Below are positions 1 to 12,079 of a stretch of 64,000 nucleotides of DNA, one piece after another. Source of the DNA: Apoda limacodes (Eukaryota; Arthropoda; Insecta; Lepidoptera; Limacodidae); contig OX291543.1 in NCBI GenBank assembly GCA_946406115.1, positions 34,312,815 to 34,376,814 of the forward strand, given 5' to 3'. Below the pieces are notes generated by a model. It did no database searches, was not told where the DNA came from, and was given only the letters and a program-made list of their open reading frames with translations. The stretch's first letter is position 1. Each line of letters opens with the position of its first letter. Both the position numbers and the translations under genes were made by a program.

Positions 1-531
1 CATGAAACTTAAGTTATTATAAATAAATAATGTTGGATTAAGTACTATCCACTTACCATATTTAAGTCTAACGACTTACTTTTCTTTAAATCAAGAGGGA
101 GCTACCCTCTGATTCAATTCCCTACCTCCCTAAATTTTTTTATTCCTACACAATTTTGTTTTCACTTTTATTCTAAAAATAAAAAAAAAGAAATTTTTAA
201 TTATGTGTAAGTGATTAATGTAAATGTATTGAGAAATGTATGTATGCAAAATTTAATTCGTAAATAAATTCTATTATAATAAAGTTATCCACCTATATAC
301 TTTAAATAAATAATTACAATAGAACAGATCTGTTCTACAACACGTCGAATTCCTGAAAATTTAGAACACCTAGACAACCCAAAAAAAATTATTGATTTCC
401 TGAAACTTTTCAGATTTATAAATTTATTATTGTTATCTGAAAATCTTTTATTATTAAAAAATTCCCTACCCGAGGGCTTCCTTCCCACCTACACCCTCGC
501 CTTCCTGGATTAACCACTTATCCAGCCTTCA

Positions 532-704
532 AATCCACCTAGCGAACTAAGTCCACTAAATTTTTTTTTTAAATTTCAAACCTTCAAAAATCTATCATTC
601 TGAAAACAACCTCTTTCACCGAATGACACAAATTCACTTATTCATTTCACACCTCACCTCCTATAACCTTTTCTATTCCTGTATTACTCTTTCTCAATTC
701 ATTC
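532..704 (+). repeat. Direct repeat copy A (partner at 2965-3130)
   Basis: About 170 bp starting AATCCACCTAGCGA and ending CTCTTTCTCAATTCATT is repeated almost unchanged 2.4 kb downstream, differing by a few substitutions and a 5-base gap. High identity suggests a recent duplication, or a pair of long terminal repeats around an uncharacterised insert. I see no TG..CA ends or primer site. Confidence 0.8.
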
Positions 705-853
705 TAGTAATAATAATGTAGATAATAGGTTCTAAATTATAAATTAAGTTATCGCTATAAATTTCTGTAATTTAATAATTATTTGTTGTTAATATTTCTG
801 TCTGTTAATTTTTAGATTTGTTATATGATATTCATTATCTGAAAATTATATTG

Positions 854-1650
854 CCTAGTCTGACATTCTTATCTCGTGATAATATTATCAAATTTTCATG
901 GTTCTATGAAAATTAACACCTGACCGGTTGGGTTAGCTTCGTACACAAACAGTCTTTCATGTAGGGACATCCACTAGACTTAGTAAGTATCATATGCCTC
1001 TCTTTAAACCCCATGATATCTAACAATATTATTGAGGAACCTCAGGTGAATATCTCTATGTTTTACAAGAGTTATTCACTATGCCAACTGTCCGTAGTCT
1101 ACATTCGTGAATATTGAAATCCAACTCGAAACCGTACCCCTCCAGGGTCTTACGACGTCTCCTTGGAAGTTTGAGTTCCTAGTGTTTGTTAAATATCTAG
1201 TACATCCAAAAAAAAAAAAAAAAAATTTCTTAGCAAGAATGAAACTTTAGTATCTTAAATGGAGTTAATATTACTGAGAATATCCTCAAATTATTTCCTA
1301 GTCTGACATTCTTGTCTCGTGTTGATATTATTTAATTTCAATAATTTCATGAAAATCTATATCTGACCCGTTGCGCGTTGGGTTAGCTTCATACAAAAAC
1401 AGTATCTTATGTTAATGCATCCTCTGAACTTAATAAGTATCAAATATATCTTTTCAGACCTTTAAGAAATTAACAATATCAATAAGGAATCCCAGGTGAA
1501 AATTTCTATGTTGTACAGTGTTATTCACTTTTGGTACCAACGTTATGTAGTCTATACCCAGTAGAATTCTGTTTTCAGGTCAGTCCCGCACTCCTCAGAT
1601 ATACGGGACTGTACTGAAAATTTGAGTTCCTAGTGTTTGTTTAATTCCTA
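854..1650 (+). repeat. Two-copy tandem duplication, unit about 440 bp
   Basis: Unit one starts at 854 (CCTAGTCTGACATTCTT) and unit two at 1297 with the same words. Both share GGGTTAGCTTC, a CAGGTGAA block, and end with GAGTTCCTAGTGTTTGTT. Divergence is substantial (many indels), so the duplication is old. No open frame spans it. Confidence 0.75.
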
Positions 1651-1659
1651 AAACAATTC

Positions 1660-1850
1660 TAGGTCACTTAGTAAAATTTATATTTTTAGTGCCTTGAATC
1701 AACTGATTTTAACAACAGTAACTCATCGATAATTTTAATTTCTAGTGTTAATTAAGCTTCTAAAAACAATCTAGATTCTAGGTCACTTAATAGGACTTGT
1801 ATTTTTAGTGTCCTGAATCAACTGATAATAATAACAGTAACTGAAATTTA
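1660..1850 (+). repeat. Two-copy tandem repeat, unit about 120 bp
   Basis: The motif TAGGTCACTTA.TA followed by TATTTTTAGTG, CCTGAATCAACTGAT and AACAGTAACT occurs twice, at about 1662 and 1787, directly after the 440-bp duplication. Confidence 0.7.
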
Positions 1851-2964
1851 TAATTTTCACCAAGATAAAATATATAAAATTATATATTAATATTAATAAC
1901 ACATAATATCTCAGATACATACAGACCAACACTAATCATCAGATACTTGCAATAATAAAGATTAATGATAATTGTTCAATTTCAATTCTATCATCAACAA
2001 AATAAGGATAGATAAGTTTATAGATATTAGTTGAAACATATAGAAAAATGGGAACTTTAAATTGTTAATCTTCTCATTTACATATATACAAGAAGTGAGA
2101 TTTTAGTTCAGTTTTTAGATATATAAGGAAACATAGTCTACCACTGTATTTCATTTAATTAATATCATTAAAAATTATAAGAAAATTTACGTCGTTAGAT
2201 ACCTTTTAAAATACGTAGAAAAGTGAGATTTCAAAACACTTGAAGTAGATTAAAGAAACCATTGTCTCTTATGTAGATACATACATGTATCACTCACGAT
2301 AAAAAGCATTTTATGTACATCTCACTAGGATTTAAATATAAAGACTGTCAGGTATCTATGAATGTCATGAGCTACAATATGTTTAGGTAAATTTAAGTAC
2401 ATCATTGTAACAAAAGTGTTACACATACATACTCTCATCTTACTCGTTACCTAAAGTAGTTTTTTTAAAAAGCTTTGGAACCTATATCCATTTCTCTACA
2501 AACAACGTAAAAGAAGCTCGTCTGGACTCCTGGAAAACCTCCTCTCGTACAACCTTTGACTGCTCCGTAGGTCTTCAAATCTTCTTTGTGGAATTCAACA
2601 TAATAAAAAAAAACACTGCACAATAGAATATCATAAATCTTGAAGATTTATGCCTAAATCTCCTAATTCACATATTATAAATAGAACACAACGACGACTG
2701 AAAATTAAACTCGCGAAATACCATGTCTTGAAAAGCGACGCCTCTCCTAAAGAATATATATAATTGATTTAGTACGTGTTGAAGATATTAAATTTTTTTA
2801 ACACTAATTATGAACCTACTTTAAATAAAAATGCTCTAAACGCGAGATAAGATTTCGGATCTGTTCATAAATTTTTACAGTCAAACTTATTGATTGTATT
2901 CTTGCGCGCGCGGACCCAGACTAACTCATTTTAAATTTTGTTTCTACCAAATTCACTTCCACTT

Positions 2965-3130
2965 AATCCACCTAGCGACCTAAGTCCACTAAGTTAGTAT
3001 TTAAATTTCAAACCTTCAAAAATCTATCATTCTGAAAACAATCTCTTTCACCGAATGACACAAATTCACTTATTCATTTCACACCTCACCTCCTATAACC
3101 TTTTCCTGTATTACTCTTTCTCAATTCATT
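2965..3130 (+). repeat. Direct repeat copy B (partner at 532-704)
   Basis: This is the second copy of the block at 532, in the same orientation. The sequence after it (from TTCGAACTTC) differs from that after copy A. Confidence 0.8.
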
Positions 3131-3834
3131 TTCGAACTTCTTCCGGCATTCTCACATTAATCCTTTATATTCTATCTCTAAAATCTTTATTATTTATCGA
3201 CTAATAAACATAATATTCCCTAACAAAATACTTATTAATATACTAATTTAAGATATTGCCAACCCTACCCGACACGTCCTTTAACACTCTTTTGGCCTTT
3301 AAGATTTGCTTTCAGCTTATACCTCAAACACGTCAAGCAAAATAAAATATATTGCTAACAAGGAAACAAAAGACTATTTTAGTTTACTTTTGCATTTAAC
3401 TACTAATTTGACCTTTATTTTGATAAGAATATGTGTTATGTAACTCTTTTCTAATGTTTATAGTTATTTTGTTCGTCGCCTTCAACTAAACGTGGGAAAT
3501 AGTTTATATTCCTTTCTCTTTTCTTTTAATACGTTATTTTTAAGAAAAACAAGGTAAGAATATTAAGCTCTGGACTTTTTGTATGCATTCCCAGACTCAA
3601 GTGTGCAATGACTGTGTGAAACTTACAATTTTAAGCCAAGTTAACTTTTATGCTATTTTATGATATTTAGGCTAAATACAATTGTTTAATACTGATTGCA
3701 TAACATGTATACTTATTATTATGAAATACGGGTCTTTATTCAATGTAGTAAAAATTATTTACTACGGGTATCGTCACGAAAAATGCCGAATAGTAGAAAT
3801 TTTAAAAGAAAATTTAATTTAAGTAACAGTTCAT

Positions 3835-4030
3835 GTCCAAAACTTCCACCATGGTCTATATGAAAAAAATACAACTCAGGTGACTAGTCCAAAACTTCCA
3901 CCATGCCGTATATGAAAAAAACAACGGAGGCGACTGATCCAAAACTTCCACCATGGTGTTCGTGAAAAAAGCAACTGAGGCGACTGGTCCAAAACTTACA
4001 CCATGGTGTATGTGAAAATAAAACATGGTG
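3835..4030 (+). repeat. Tandem minisatellite, about 50 bp x 4
   Basis: Units begin at about 3835, 3887, 3937 and 3987 with TCCAAAACTTCCACCATG, then TATATGAAAAAA and CAACTGAGGCGACT. Copies differ at a few bases. It lies 0.8 kb past the CUB gene stop codon. Confidence 0.85.
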
Positions 4031-4161
4031 TCTATTAAAATTAAAAACTTTGTTAGATCACATTTATATTTTAACAAATAAATTATCTTTTTGCTGACAT
4101 ACAATAAATTCTAATAACAACCTATATTTACAAATTTTACTAAATGTTTTTTATTTACAAT

Positions 4162-4229
4162 GACACAAATATTACAATCACACAAATATTACAATAACAT
4201 AAATATTAAAATAACACAAACATTACAAT
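4162..4229 (+). repeat. 17-bp tandem repeat x 4
   Basis: The unit ACACAAATATTACAATA is repeated four times with small changes. Confidence 0.8.
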
Positions 4230-4846
4230 GGCACTGCGACAAACTATACAAAAAACCAAGAGACTACACAATTATATAATAATTTGATCCCAGACTACTG
4301 ACCTTGATATATGTAACCAAAACAAACTAAACTTATCCATTCAAAATATCATCTTGATCGATCTTTCACTAAATGTCGTTTTTTTAGTAACAAAAAACCT
4401 CATTTACAATAACTTCTTTTACTTTAATACAGTAATGTGTATTGTCAGTAATTTATTTCTTTATCGTAAAAAAAACGTGTATCGTCATAAACATATATTT
4501 AGCAATACTTTACTCAACAACGCAGTGTTGCAAAAGCATTTTTAGTACAAAATAATGTATGACAAACTTTTAATCACATAATTGCAACTAATAATTAGAA
4601 ATAACTCTAGCAAAATGACAGTTTGACCATTAACAATGGTGCACTAATAACAAATTATCATTTACATTTATAAAATGACCCAACAATAGGTACATCACCG
4701 TTATCCAACATGATGATCATAAAAGTTGACTATTATCTACTAAAAACTTTTATCAGGGAGAGTTACAATAATCATAAATAAAATTGTACAATTACCAGTA
4801 TAGTTTCCTTAAAAACGAAAGTTGTTTTGTTTAAAAGAGAAATAAA

Positions 4847-5059
4847 TTAAGTTCTCGAATCGCACGGCAGTTGTGTGTACTTGATGCAAGCCCCGATGTT
4901 GTTCTCGGGGTTGTTCTTGGGCGTGGGAGGTCCGAAGTAAAAGGAAACCGCGAACGGGGAGATGGAGGTCTCGACGCGGCACTCGTGTTGCGGCATGTGG
5001 GGGCAGAACGAGTCGCCGCAGTGGTGCGGGTCGCACACGCCGGGGGTCAGTGGGCCCGA
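4847..5059 (-). CDS. CUB gene last exon: CUB2 C-terminus and stop
   Basis: Acceptor CTGTTCCAG then 213 nt: 70 codons and TAA at 4847-4849. It opens SGPLTPGVCDPHHCGDSFCP, with four or more closely spaced cysteines. It continues with VETSISPFAVSFYFG, the family's TxxxPFxVxF strand, and closes NIGACIKYTQLPC, matching the usual C-terminal NxG(F/A)C-x-x-Y/F-TQ-x-PC ending. Phase 0 joins it to exon 8. No AATAAA occurs just past the stop; the nearest on the minus strand is around 4450, so the 3' UTR end is unknown. Open frames on the plus strand and in the other minus frame are shadows. Confidence 0.9.
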   Translation of the reverse strand, partial: SGPLTPGVCDPHHCGDSFCPHMPQHECRVETSISPFAVSFYFGPPTPKNNPENNIGACIKYTQLPCDSRT

Positions 5060-6060
5060 CTGGAACAGAGACTCACCTTTATTCTTACTAATTAAATTAC
5101 AAAAAGATATGAATAGACTTGCAATTGCAGATATAAAAATCAGTTTAATATTACATAAAAGAAAACCGGCCAAGTTCTATGCAGAAACATGCCTATAAAT
5201 ATCGTGGTGGTGCATATATACAGGTACTCAGTACATAACTCATATATATTATTGTTTTTTTGTGTTTTTTTTACAATAGGTTATCCAATAAAATCAGAGT
5301 ACTTTTTCCGCTTCTGAGCAAAATTCGTTAAGAAGGGATCCATTGAAATTGTGATAAAAATGTTGTTAACTATGAAGGAGATGAATGTACTAAAAGTTAT
5401 TCATAGTTCCTTGAATGAATATACCAAATTATAGTAATTAAATAAGGAAGCAAAAACGGAATAGAGCATTGTCGATAAAGATGCAGATAATCTTGAGTCG
5501 TGAAAAGTTCATCTACTATTTTTGTACAAAAATTTACGATTAAACCTGTAAAAGCAAAAATACTGCACTTAGAAAATTTGTAACGGACAACCAGACAATT
5601 TTAATATACGGATGATATACAATCATTTGTAGCCATAATAGTTATGGTGATATTTTATGGAAAAACTGCACTTTGTGGTGGAAGCAAGCCGCTTTGCATA
5701 GTGATAGTAGGGGCCAAAATAAGCGATTTCACCCGCAGCAGCACAACTTTCATTCCGAACAAAGAAAGCAATCATTCTTAAATCATATCCAATCCAAGAA
5801 CATCGATTAGCTCAACGGTTGCTCTGATTTCAATAATAATATTTCATTCGAAGTAAAATTACTAAGGAAGTTCATAATAAAACAAATAATTTATTATTAC
5901 AATAAATTTTGACAGTGTAACAAATTATAACCATCACTTGAGAAGCTTTTAATATGAAATCTGAACCGGAAATGAAATTTATAATAACTACTGGCAAGTC
6001 GTGCTTCATAAAAGAATCTGGTTTAGAAGATCCTGACGTTTGCGCAGCCGCAGTCACTGA
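5060..6060. other. Start of last CUB intron, no coding signal
   Basis: This is AT-rich intron sequence. Apart from the intron border I see no gene, and only weak repeat resemblance. Confidence 0.5.
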
Positions 6061-6645
6061 GACAATATGAACTCTAATATGAACGACGAAAGCGCTTTAC
6101 CACCTACTATACCGTAGAGCGGTAAGACCATGCTGAAAATCTCCACAACACAGCGAGAGGTACGGCGGCCGTTGCATTCTCGTTCGTCGTTCGTAAGTCC
6201 AGTGGGCCAAACGGTATACCAGCAGTTATGCTTAAACAGTGTGATCCTGAGTTGCGTACTGTACTGACGCGCGTCTTTGCGCTTACCTATCATACAAGGC
6301 AATGTCCGTCTTCATGGCAATGTATGTTGTTGATGTCCAACAGGTCATCGCACCGCTCGCCATTAGGGCATTCATACTCACACTTTAGAACCAAAATGGT
6401 CACGTACAGTGCGGTTTCAGAAAAAGTTCTTCCCATGTACGCTTGGGTTGTGGGATGAGCTCCTTGCCAATGTTTTCTCCAAGGACTACAGTATGGGGTT
6501 CTTTAAGAAAGAAGTTATTAGATTTTTGAAAGGTCGGTAACGCGTGAGTGATAACCGGTGAAGCAAGCGTCCATAGGTTACGGTAACCGCTTACCATCAG
6601 GCGGCCCGTTACCTTCTTTGCCATGGTGGCAAATTAATAAAGTGG
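6061..6645 (+). pseudogene. CR1-type LINE fragment with internal deletion
   Basis: The first 170 nt match the plus-strand element at 30.98-31.2 kb (shared words such as GGTATACCAGCAG and the peptide context LKQC.PEL..VLTR.FAL.YHTRQ). From about 6400 the sequence jumps to the element's 3' end: CCATGTACGCTTGGGTTGTGGGATGAGCTCC, then the 3' tail with GTAACCGCTTACCATCAGGCGG. The reverse transcriptase core between them is missing. It lies antisense to the CUB gene in its last intron. Confidence 0.8.
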
Positions 6646-7510
6646 TAAAAAAATAAAAATAAAATAATAACAAGCTTATAGTTAAAACACACCAATATTT
6701 ATTAAAATTCAAAGCAAAATGAGGAAACAAAACCGATGAAAAATCATTTCAGCTGTAAGGTTTAATCCAATTATACTATATTGTATGGTTGTATCTTTTT
6801 TATCGATGTCAACATACGATACAAAGTGATCCAATTTCCTGTGACCCTCATACAGAGCGCTTATTACTGCGGCTCTGTACAACCTGTGTGTGTACCGAAG
6901 TACAGTCCCCTCTCGCAAGAATCGATCTTAATAATGTTCAGATTTGCTAAAGTGATATCAAAATTGCTTATGAACTTTACATTTATGTCGTAGTATTATA
7001 TATATTTGTACTATCTTCTGAAAACTCCATACGTTTTTTAGTTTCAGAGATACTAAATCAACCAGCCTGAGAATGTCATTCTTGTATATTGAATTTTTAA
7101 ACATTCTTTGTCAAAAATTATCTGTCTACCTTTTTTGTCTAGCCTTCTGTAAATCAGAGCAAGTTTGTTTCTATTTCTTGTATCAAGATTTTGAACGAAA
7201 ACTATAAAGAGATGATGGTAAGGAATCATTATTTTCAAAATGTTCAAGATAATAAAAATACAGCAAATCTGTAATTATTTCTTTCTGGTACCTCAGTATT
7301 TAAAAAATTAAGATTTTTAAACGCTAAGATGCTACGAGCATGACACCAAGACAGAAAAACAAAAATCAATTTCAATAAAGGGGTCACGAAATCTCGGAAT
7401 TTAATCTTAGGTAAATAATAAAAAAAAGTTAAATGATATTCTTTATATTTTATGTTAATTTTACAGTACTTATTCTACTTAAATTTTATAAAATAGTGGT
7501 TCTTCGTTAT
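6646..7510. other. Intron stretch without recognisable features
   Basis: AT-rich sequence in which I see no coding sequence or named repeat. Confidence 0.4.
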
Positions 7511-7610
7511 ACTTCACTATTATGATGATATTATGACTATTGTTATTATGACCCACGCTCCTGGGTGGGACAATATTCCAACAAAATTTCTAAAACGGAC
7601 AAAAGATCGC

Positions 7611-7644
7611 GCTACGATCCGACCGCATATATTTTTACCGAACA
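7611..7644 (-). repeat. BEL 3' LTR, truncated
   Basis: This begins TGTTCGGTAAAAATATATGC just after the polypurine tract and matches the 5' LTR for about 34 nt. After that the sequence is unrelated, so the 3' LTR appears truncated or rearranged. Confidence 0.75.
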
Positions 7645-8353
7645 AACCCCCGCCCCAGCCAGACCGTGTCTGGATGAGGATAAACCGAGCCAGAGCCATT
7701 AATCTACTGGCAATCGAGAAAGCGTCGCGACGGCACGCTTCAGCACTGAATCCCCTACCATGACCTCTGCGACCCGCGGGATAGCGTCCGAACCGGGGAA
7801 TAATTGCACGATGCGACCTAAACGCCATTGCAAGGGCGGTAAATTTGAGTCCTTTTAGAGGACGAGGTCTCCGACGCGTGGGGGGTTGTTTTCATCCGTA
7901 ACTGCTGTAACGGTACGATACATTTAAAAATGACGCTCCGAGCTGCTCGTCTGGCGGACAAAATCCAAAACTCTCGCTGCAGACAAGCCAGCAATGCGTT
8001 GAGACCAGCATGACAGTTCCTAATATGGCGGTCCCTGATCAGCAAATCAATAAAATTACCGCTCTTGGACAACAAGAGAGGATGCCGAGCCCCAAAGGGG
8101 AATTCTGAGTTGCGAAGCCTACCACCCACTCACAAAAACTCTGACCAATCTCCTTTCCAAACGACTGGGCCTGTACCAGTCGAACACAGGTGAGGAGAGC
8201 ATCCTGACGCTCTTCAGGAGACAAGACTGAAGACGTCCTTGGCTGTGACCTGTTCCTTAAGTTGTGGAGAAACCTCTTAATCCAACTGGTGACTCCAACG
8301 AGCTTGTTGAGAGATCTGAACCGATTAAGCAATAAGTTTGGTGAAGTGTCCAC
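7645..8353 (-). pseudogene. BEL integrase remnants, catalytic core lost
   Basis: The frame at 8039-8353 (SLNKLVGVTSWIKRFLHNLR) and that at 7818-8129 (GGRLRNSEFPFGARHPLLL, then the HH-CC zinc site area HAGLNALLACLQREFWIL) are the N-terminal integrase parts. After about 7900 the sequence goes straight to the C-terminal piece (DLVLLK-like words, then FRSHRAIIPRFGRYPAG). The DDE catalytic core of about 200 residues is absent. Confidence 0.85.
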
Positions 8354-8419
8354 AGTCTGCTCAACACCAAAGACCTGTTACCCTGGCAGAGGGTCAATTA
8401 ACTCCACAACTGTGTGAGG

Positions 8420-8997
8420 TCAAGTGTCTTCAGGAGAGGCAAGCCAGTCAGGAACCCACCAGAGCGGGTGATTAATAACTTGCGAGGCAATCAGGCCCCG
8501 TGAAGCGCAATCTGAGGGATTCAAGGACTCTGGCTCGTGACGCCAATCCAGAGACACCGCAGAAGACTGGATTTGGGAGACACGATTGGTCACGGAGGTC
8601 TCTAGGGCGTGAAGGGACGCCTTGAGCCAAGACAAGACAGTTGCAAAGGTGCAACCTTAATCTTTGCGACCACCAGACTGACGTGGACATAACCATTGCT
8701 GTTAACGGTGCGAAGATAAACGACAGCCGCAGCCACCCAACCATTAGGGTCAAAGACACGCGCTACTGTGGACAGAACCAGCCTCTTAGTCCACCTCTTC
8801 ATTGTGTCCGAGGGTTCAACCGAGTAAGTGAAAATATCCTGAACTGGCCGATACTGAACTCCGAGGACCGCGATGGAGTCAGGATTCTCAGGATTCTGGA
8901 AGAGGTGGGGCTCCTGCTGATGTTCTGACGGCAAGTCTTCTAAGACGGCAGGTGAATTGGAAATCCATTTCCTCAATTCATACAAATACACGTACAA
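8420..8997 (-). pseudogene. BEL connection/RNase H region
   Basis: Reading down the minus strand: ELRKWISNSPAVLEDLP, LGVQYRPVQDIFTYSV, then TKRLVLSTVARVFDPNGW (the connection domain with the FDP-x-GW motif). Then VHVSLVVAKIKVAPL, the RNase H end that in intact elements continues P.LEL.GA. Then, in another frame, LDWRHEPESLNPSDCASRGL and HPLWWVPDWL (the W.HVPT..NPAD..SRG / LWW.GP.WL motifs). Frame jumps mark it as a pseudogene. Confidence 0.88.
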
Positions 8998-9240
8998 TAC
9001 CGTGCAAATACCGCCGACGTACGCGTCAGAAGGGAAGACAGCAACTGCGCGCAGGAAATTACTATAAACGGGCTCGACTTTAGCCCGTAGGTATTGGTGT
9101 TGAGCTCATAAACCACCAATGGAGAGGCCGGATCCTCTCTCCACAAAATGAGCTGAAACCGCCTATCTTCAGGGTATATCATGACCTGACGGAACATCAT
9201 TTTAATGTCAGCCACAAATACAACCTTCGATTTTCCAAAA
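8973..9240 (-). pseudogene. Reverse transcriptase fragment, BEL/Pao
   Basis: The motif VADIKMMFRQVMIYPEDRRF is reverse transcriptase motif A of Pao elements, with the catalytic Asp in ADI. The next block, QLILWRED, then YELNTNTYGLKSSPF, is the motif B region. The YVDD motif C that should follow is missing: the frame goes to SLLTRTSAVFARYC and stops. No catalytic activity is possible. Confidence 0.88.
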
Positions 9241-9505
9241 GCACTGAAGGGAGTCAGCGAGCGAGAGTCCCACCTGCATCGACGAGCTGAGCGGCGAGAG
9301 AATGTGCTGGGCCCATAATAACAGATCCGAGATTAGTCGGAACAGCGATAAACCCACCTGGCTGAAGTAACATGGCCTTGTCCAGTCCGAGCAATCCAAG
9401 GACCTCAGCGCCAATCAGAAACTCCACAGGACCAGGTAGGTGGAACCTTTCATCGGCCAACTGCAGACCAGACGAGAGATCCAGCACGTCTGTCGGCAGT
9501 GGCAC
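9216..9505 (-). pseudogene. Pao-type DUF1758-like region
   Basis: LPTDVLDLSSGLQLADERFH followed by PVEFLIGAEVLGLL matches the region between protease and reverse transcriptase in Pao elements (D.P.GL.LADP.F..PG.ID.LLGADV). It ends abruptly near 9254 and runs, within about 15 codons, straight into the KVVFVADIKMMFRQV stretch of the reverse transcriptase. The roughly 200 residues that normally separate them are deleted. Confidence 0.8.
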
Positions 9506-9546
9506 CTGAGGGTGATGACCTTAAATATCCCTCAGGATAACAGGTC

Positions 9547-10318
9547 CTAGATGATACTGCATGCTAGGATGGAGCAAGGAGGAAAAGGAAAACGAGACTG
9601 TACCCACGACGTAGACCCCCTACTCCAGTAATCCCATGACTTCGCGAACTTACCTGTAAACGGAGACGCTTCACCAGCCACAGCGACATTAGACTCCCTT
9701 GAGCGCCTGAGTCCAAAATGGCGCGTACAACCACAGTGGGTCCGCACAGTGAATGGACTAGAACCTGCGCGGTGGGCAAAACAGTTGTAACAGGTGGTGG
9801 AGAGACTGGTGAAGCGGCTGCCACCAGTCAACGGGCGTTGGCCCAACCCGAGCGCCGTACTTGGCTGCCGAGACGCGGGTGCCATCGGCGGCGCGCGATA
9901 GCCACCCGATCCCGCCCTCAACTCGCGACTAACGCGAGGACGCTCCGCTATAGGCAGGGGCAGAAGCTCATACTCTGCATAATGTGCCCGTTCCGCAATA
10001 CCTACCTGAGCGGAAGGACCGATGACCATCCCGTGGGTTCGCCCGCGGTGAACGGGGCGGGGCAGGTCGATGTCGCACTGGGGACGGGGGCGATTGGGTT
10101 TGATTCAGCGGTGACGAACCCCTGCACGTGCGAGCCGTAGACACACCCCCATATGCCATTCGAGGACCATCCTCTCGGATGGGCATACATAAGTCGGGGT
10201 GGTGACCCCCACCACCCTTTATACAAGGTCGCGGCTGTCGACAGTCCTTGGCTAGGTGCTCTCCCAAACAATAATAACATAGGCCTAGCCTACGGGTCAA
10301 AAATCGTTTTCGGGCCAC
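9547..10318 (-). pseudogene. BEL/Pao zinc knuckle and aspartic protease
   Basis: In the frame starting near 10318, LCYYCLGEHLAKDC is a CCHC zinc knuckle, followed by another Cys/His cluster. The protease lies in another frame (about 9564-9824): AILDSGAQGSLMS holds the catalytic D-S-G triad, with a hydrophobic strand before it and a G-x-GG loop after it. Frame changes between the two show decay. Plus-strand open frames of 140-146 codons here are antisense shadows caused by high GC. Confidence 0.85.
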
Positions 10319-10393
10319 CCCAGATTTCTGAACTGGTGGCTATCCAGAATGGTGTGTCCCGATTCGTAACACACCCCACACTGTTCAGTCCGT

Positions 10394-11386
10394 TTAACTG
10401 TCAAAATTCTGAGGGGCCGAAACGGTACCGCGCGATGTTCCGGGACGAGGTTGTTGACGGGGTCCAGACAGAGGTTGTTGACGGGGTCCAGACGGGGCCA
10501 AAAATCGTGGCGGTCCCGATTGTGGCTCGGTGGGTAAATTCTCCAGCTTCCTACTCTGGTCCTCCAAAAACGACACTAAAGTGTCAAAAGTAGGTATGTA
10601 TGACGCCGAGTCACCTCCGTGCAACTGTTCGAAACGAGCCTTGACGTCATTGGGCAATTTGTTTAAAACAATATGCAGCAATAAAAATGACCACTCTGTT
10701 ACAGGGAATTTTAGGCCCCTCAACGCATTTGTCGCCACCAAAATAGGGTTAAGCAGATCCGACCGCAGCTGGTTAACTGATGACAGTTGAGGAATCCCTA
10801 AAATGGTAGCCACATGAGTATCCGCAATGCGACAATTATTTTGGTACCGCTTCACTAATAACTCCCTGATTGACATCAGTAATGTTCAAATGTTTTATCA
10901 AACAGAGAGGCTCATTCCTGATAGACGTTAAAAGGTAACTTAATTTTTGTAAGTCACATAAGTCAGTCCGTGGGTACACAATTCTATCTAAAAGTGTGAT
11001 AAAATTAGTCCACTCATCCAATGATCCGCTAAAATGAGAAATATCCAAAGTTGGCAACCGTTCGTTGCATTTTTGTTCCGAAACCTACTTGTACTTGCCT
11101 GCTGCCGGCTAGTCTCTAATGTTGACACAGCCTCGTTAACCTCGTTCACTACTGACATACAAAAATCATAGTCAGAATTTACCGCCTTTAGGATAATTTC
11201 GTCATCTGTTAACGATAAGATACCCTGGTATGCCTGTTCCAGTTCATTTACTCTTGTCGAAAACTGTGCTGCTCTTTGCCTTAATGCAAACGTCCGATCT
11301 TCCGGTGTAACGAGCCCTAAACAACATGAAAACCATCTCACTAAATTCGTTATAATAGTCCTGAACTCCTTGACCGAAGACGTCAT
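10394..11386 (-). pseudogene. BEL/Pao gag remnant
   Basis: An ATG at 11384-11386 opens MTSSVKEFRTI and a coiled N-terminal region. In a second frame the typical Pao gag words follow: HFSGSLDEW and LCDLQKLSYLLTSI, then CLIKHL (the FSGD..EW / KL.YL...L.G.A / LI..L pattern). A third frame (from 10876) continues with ELLVKRYQNN, GLKFPVTEW and NKLPNDVKARFEQ. So there are at least two frameshifts and no intact capsid-like gene. A GGTCC-rich tandem piece near 10450-10500 lies at its end. Confidence 0.85.
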
Positions 11387-12079
11387 ATTTTATAACTAAA
11401 TTAACACACAATAAACAATCCAAAACAAAAACAAAGACACAAACAAACGACTCTGTTTGTTATATAACAGTTTGTTACAGCAACCAACTTACTATATAAA
11501 CCCCAAAAAACCCTTACTGCCATGTACAAAAACCCCAAATACACAATTACACAAATTGTTACGTTATCGTAATCCTTACAAAACAACTATTTTAAAACCT
11601 ATTTATTCGAATCTATTTTAACCGCAATAACAAAGAGGTAGGTAAGTCATAAGCTAATATTATTATGTCCGACGAACGATTATTTGAGATAAGACCGGTG
11701 AACTATACGACGTCACGAATTTTAAATTGTAATTGACTGTAAATCCGACGAAAAGAAACTAACCGACAATTTAAAATAATTTGTAATACGATCCAAATAC
11801 CTATATCTGGTCCGAACCAGGCTCTAAGCTACCAACTTGTTTACTAAAAAGACCACACGTAGGCCGTAAGAAAATTGCATGGACTTACCCAAATTTGGCG
11901 TCATATATTTTTGATAACGTTTTTTGTGTAAAATGGGGTGTAGTGAGTAGTATGTTTGTTTTCGTGTGTGTGATTAGTTTCACTATAACTATTAAATATA
12001 AAAATTAGCGCAAGGACAAATAGCCGCGAGGAGACGCACAGATTAATGACGACTGACTGGCGCGGACTCGCACAGAGTA

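Larger units (their letters stand above)
1..3834. other. Noncoding AT-rich region with nested duplications
   Basis: No credible coding sequence is present. Short open frames are all in AT-rich or repeat DNA and lack similarity I can recognise. The region contains the duplicated blocks listed separately (532-704 with 2965-3130; 854-1296 with 1297-1650; 1660-1850). It lies downstream of the CUB gene. Confidence 0.6.

Noticed and set aside
4871..5198. Plus-strand open frames over the last CUB exon
   Set aside because: The minus frame has the CUB-family ending and splice acceptor.
9718..10593. Plus-strand open frames of 140 and 146 codons
   Set aside because: Antisense shadows of the GC-rich BEL gag/protease region; the minus frames carry the known motifs.
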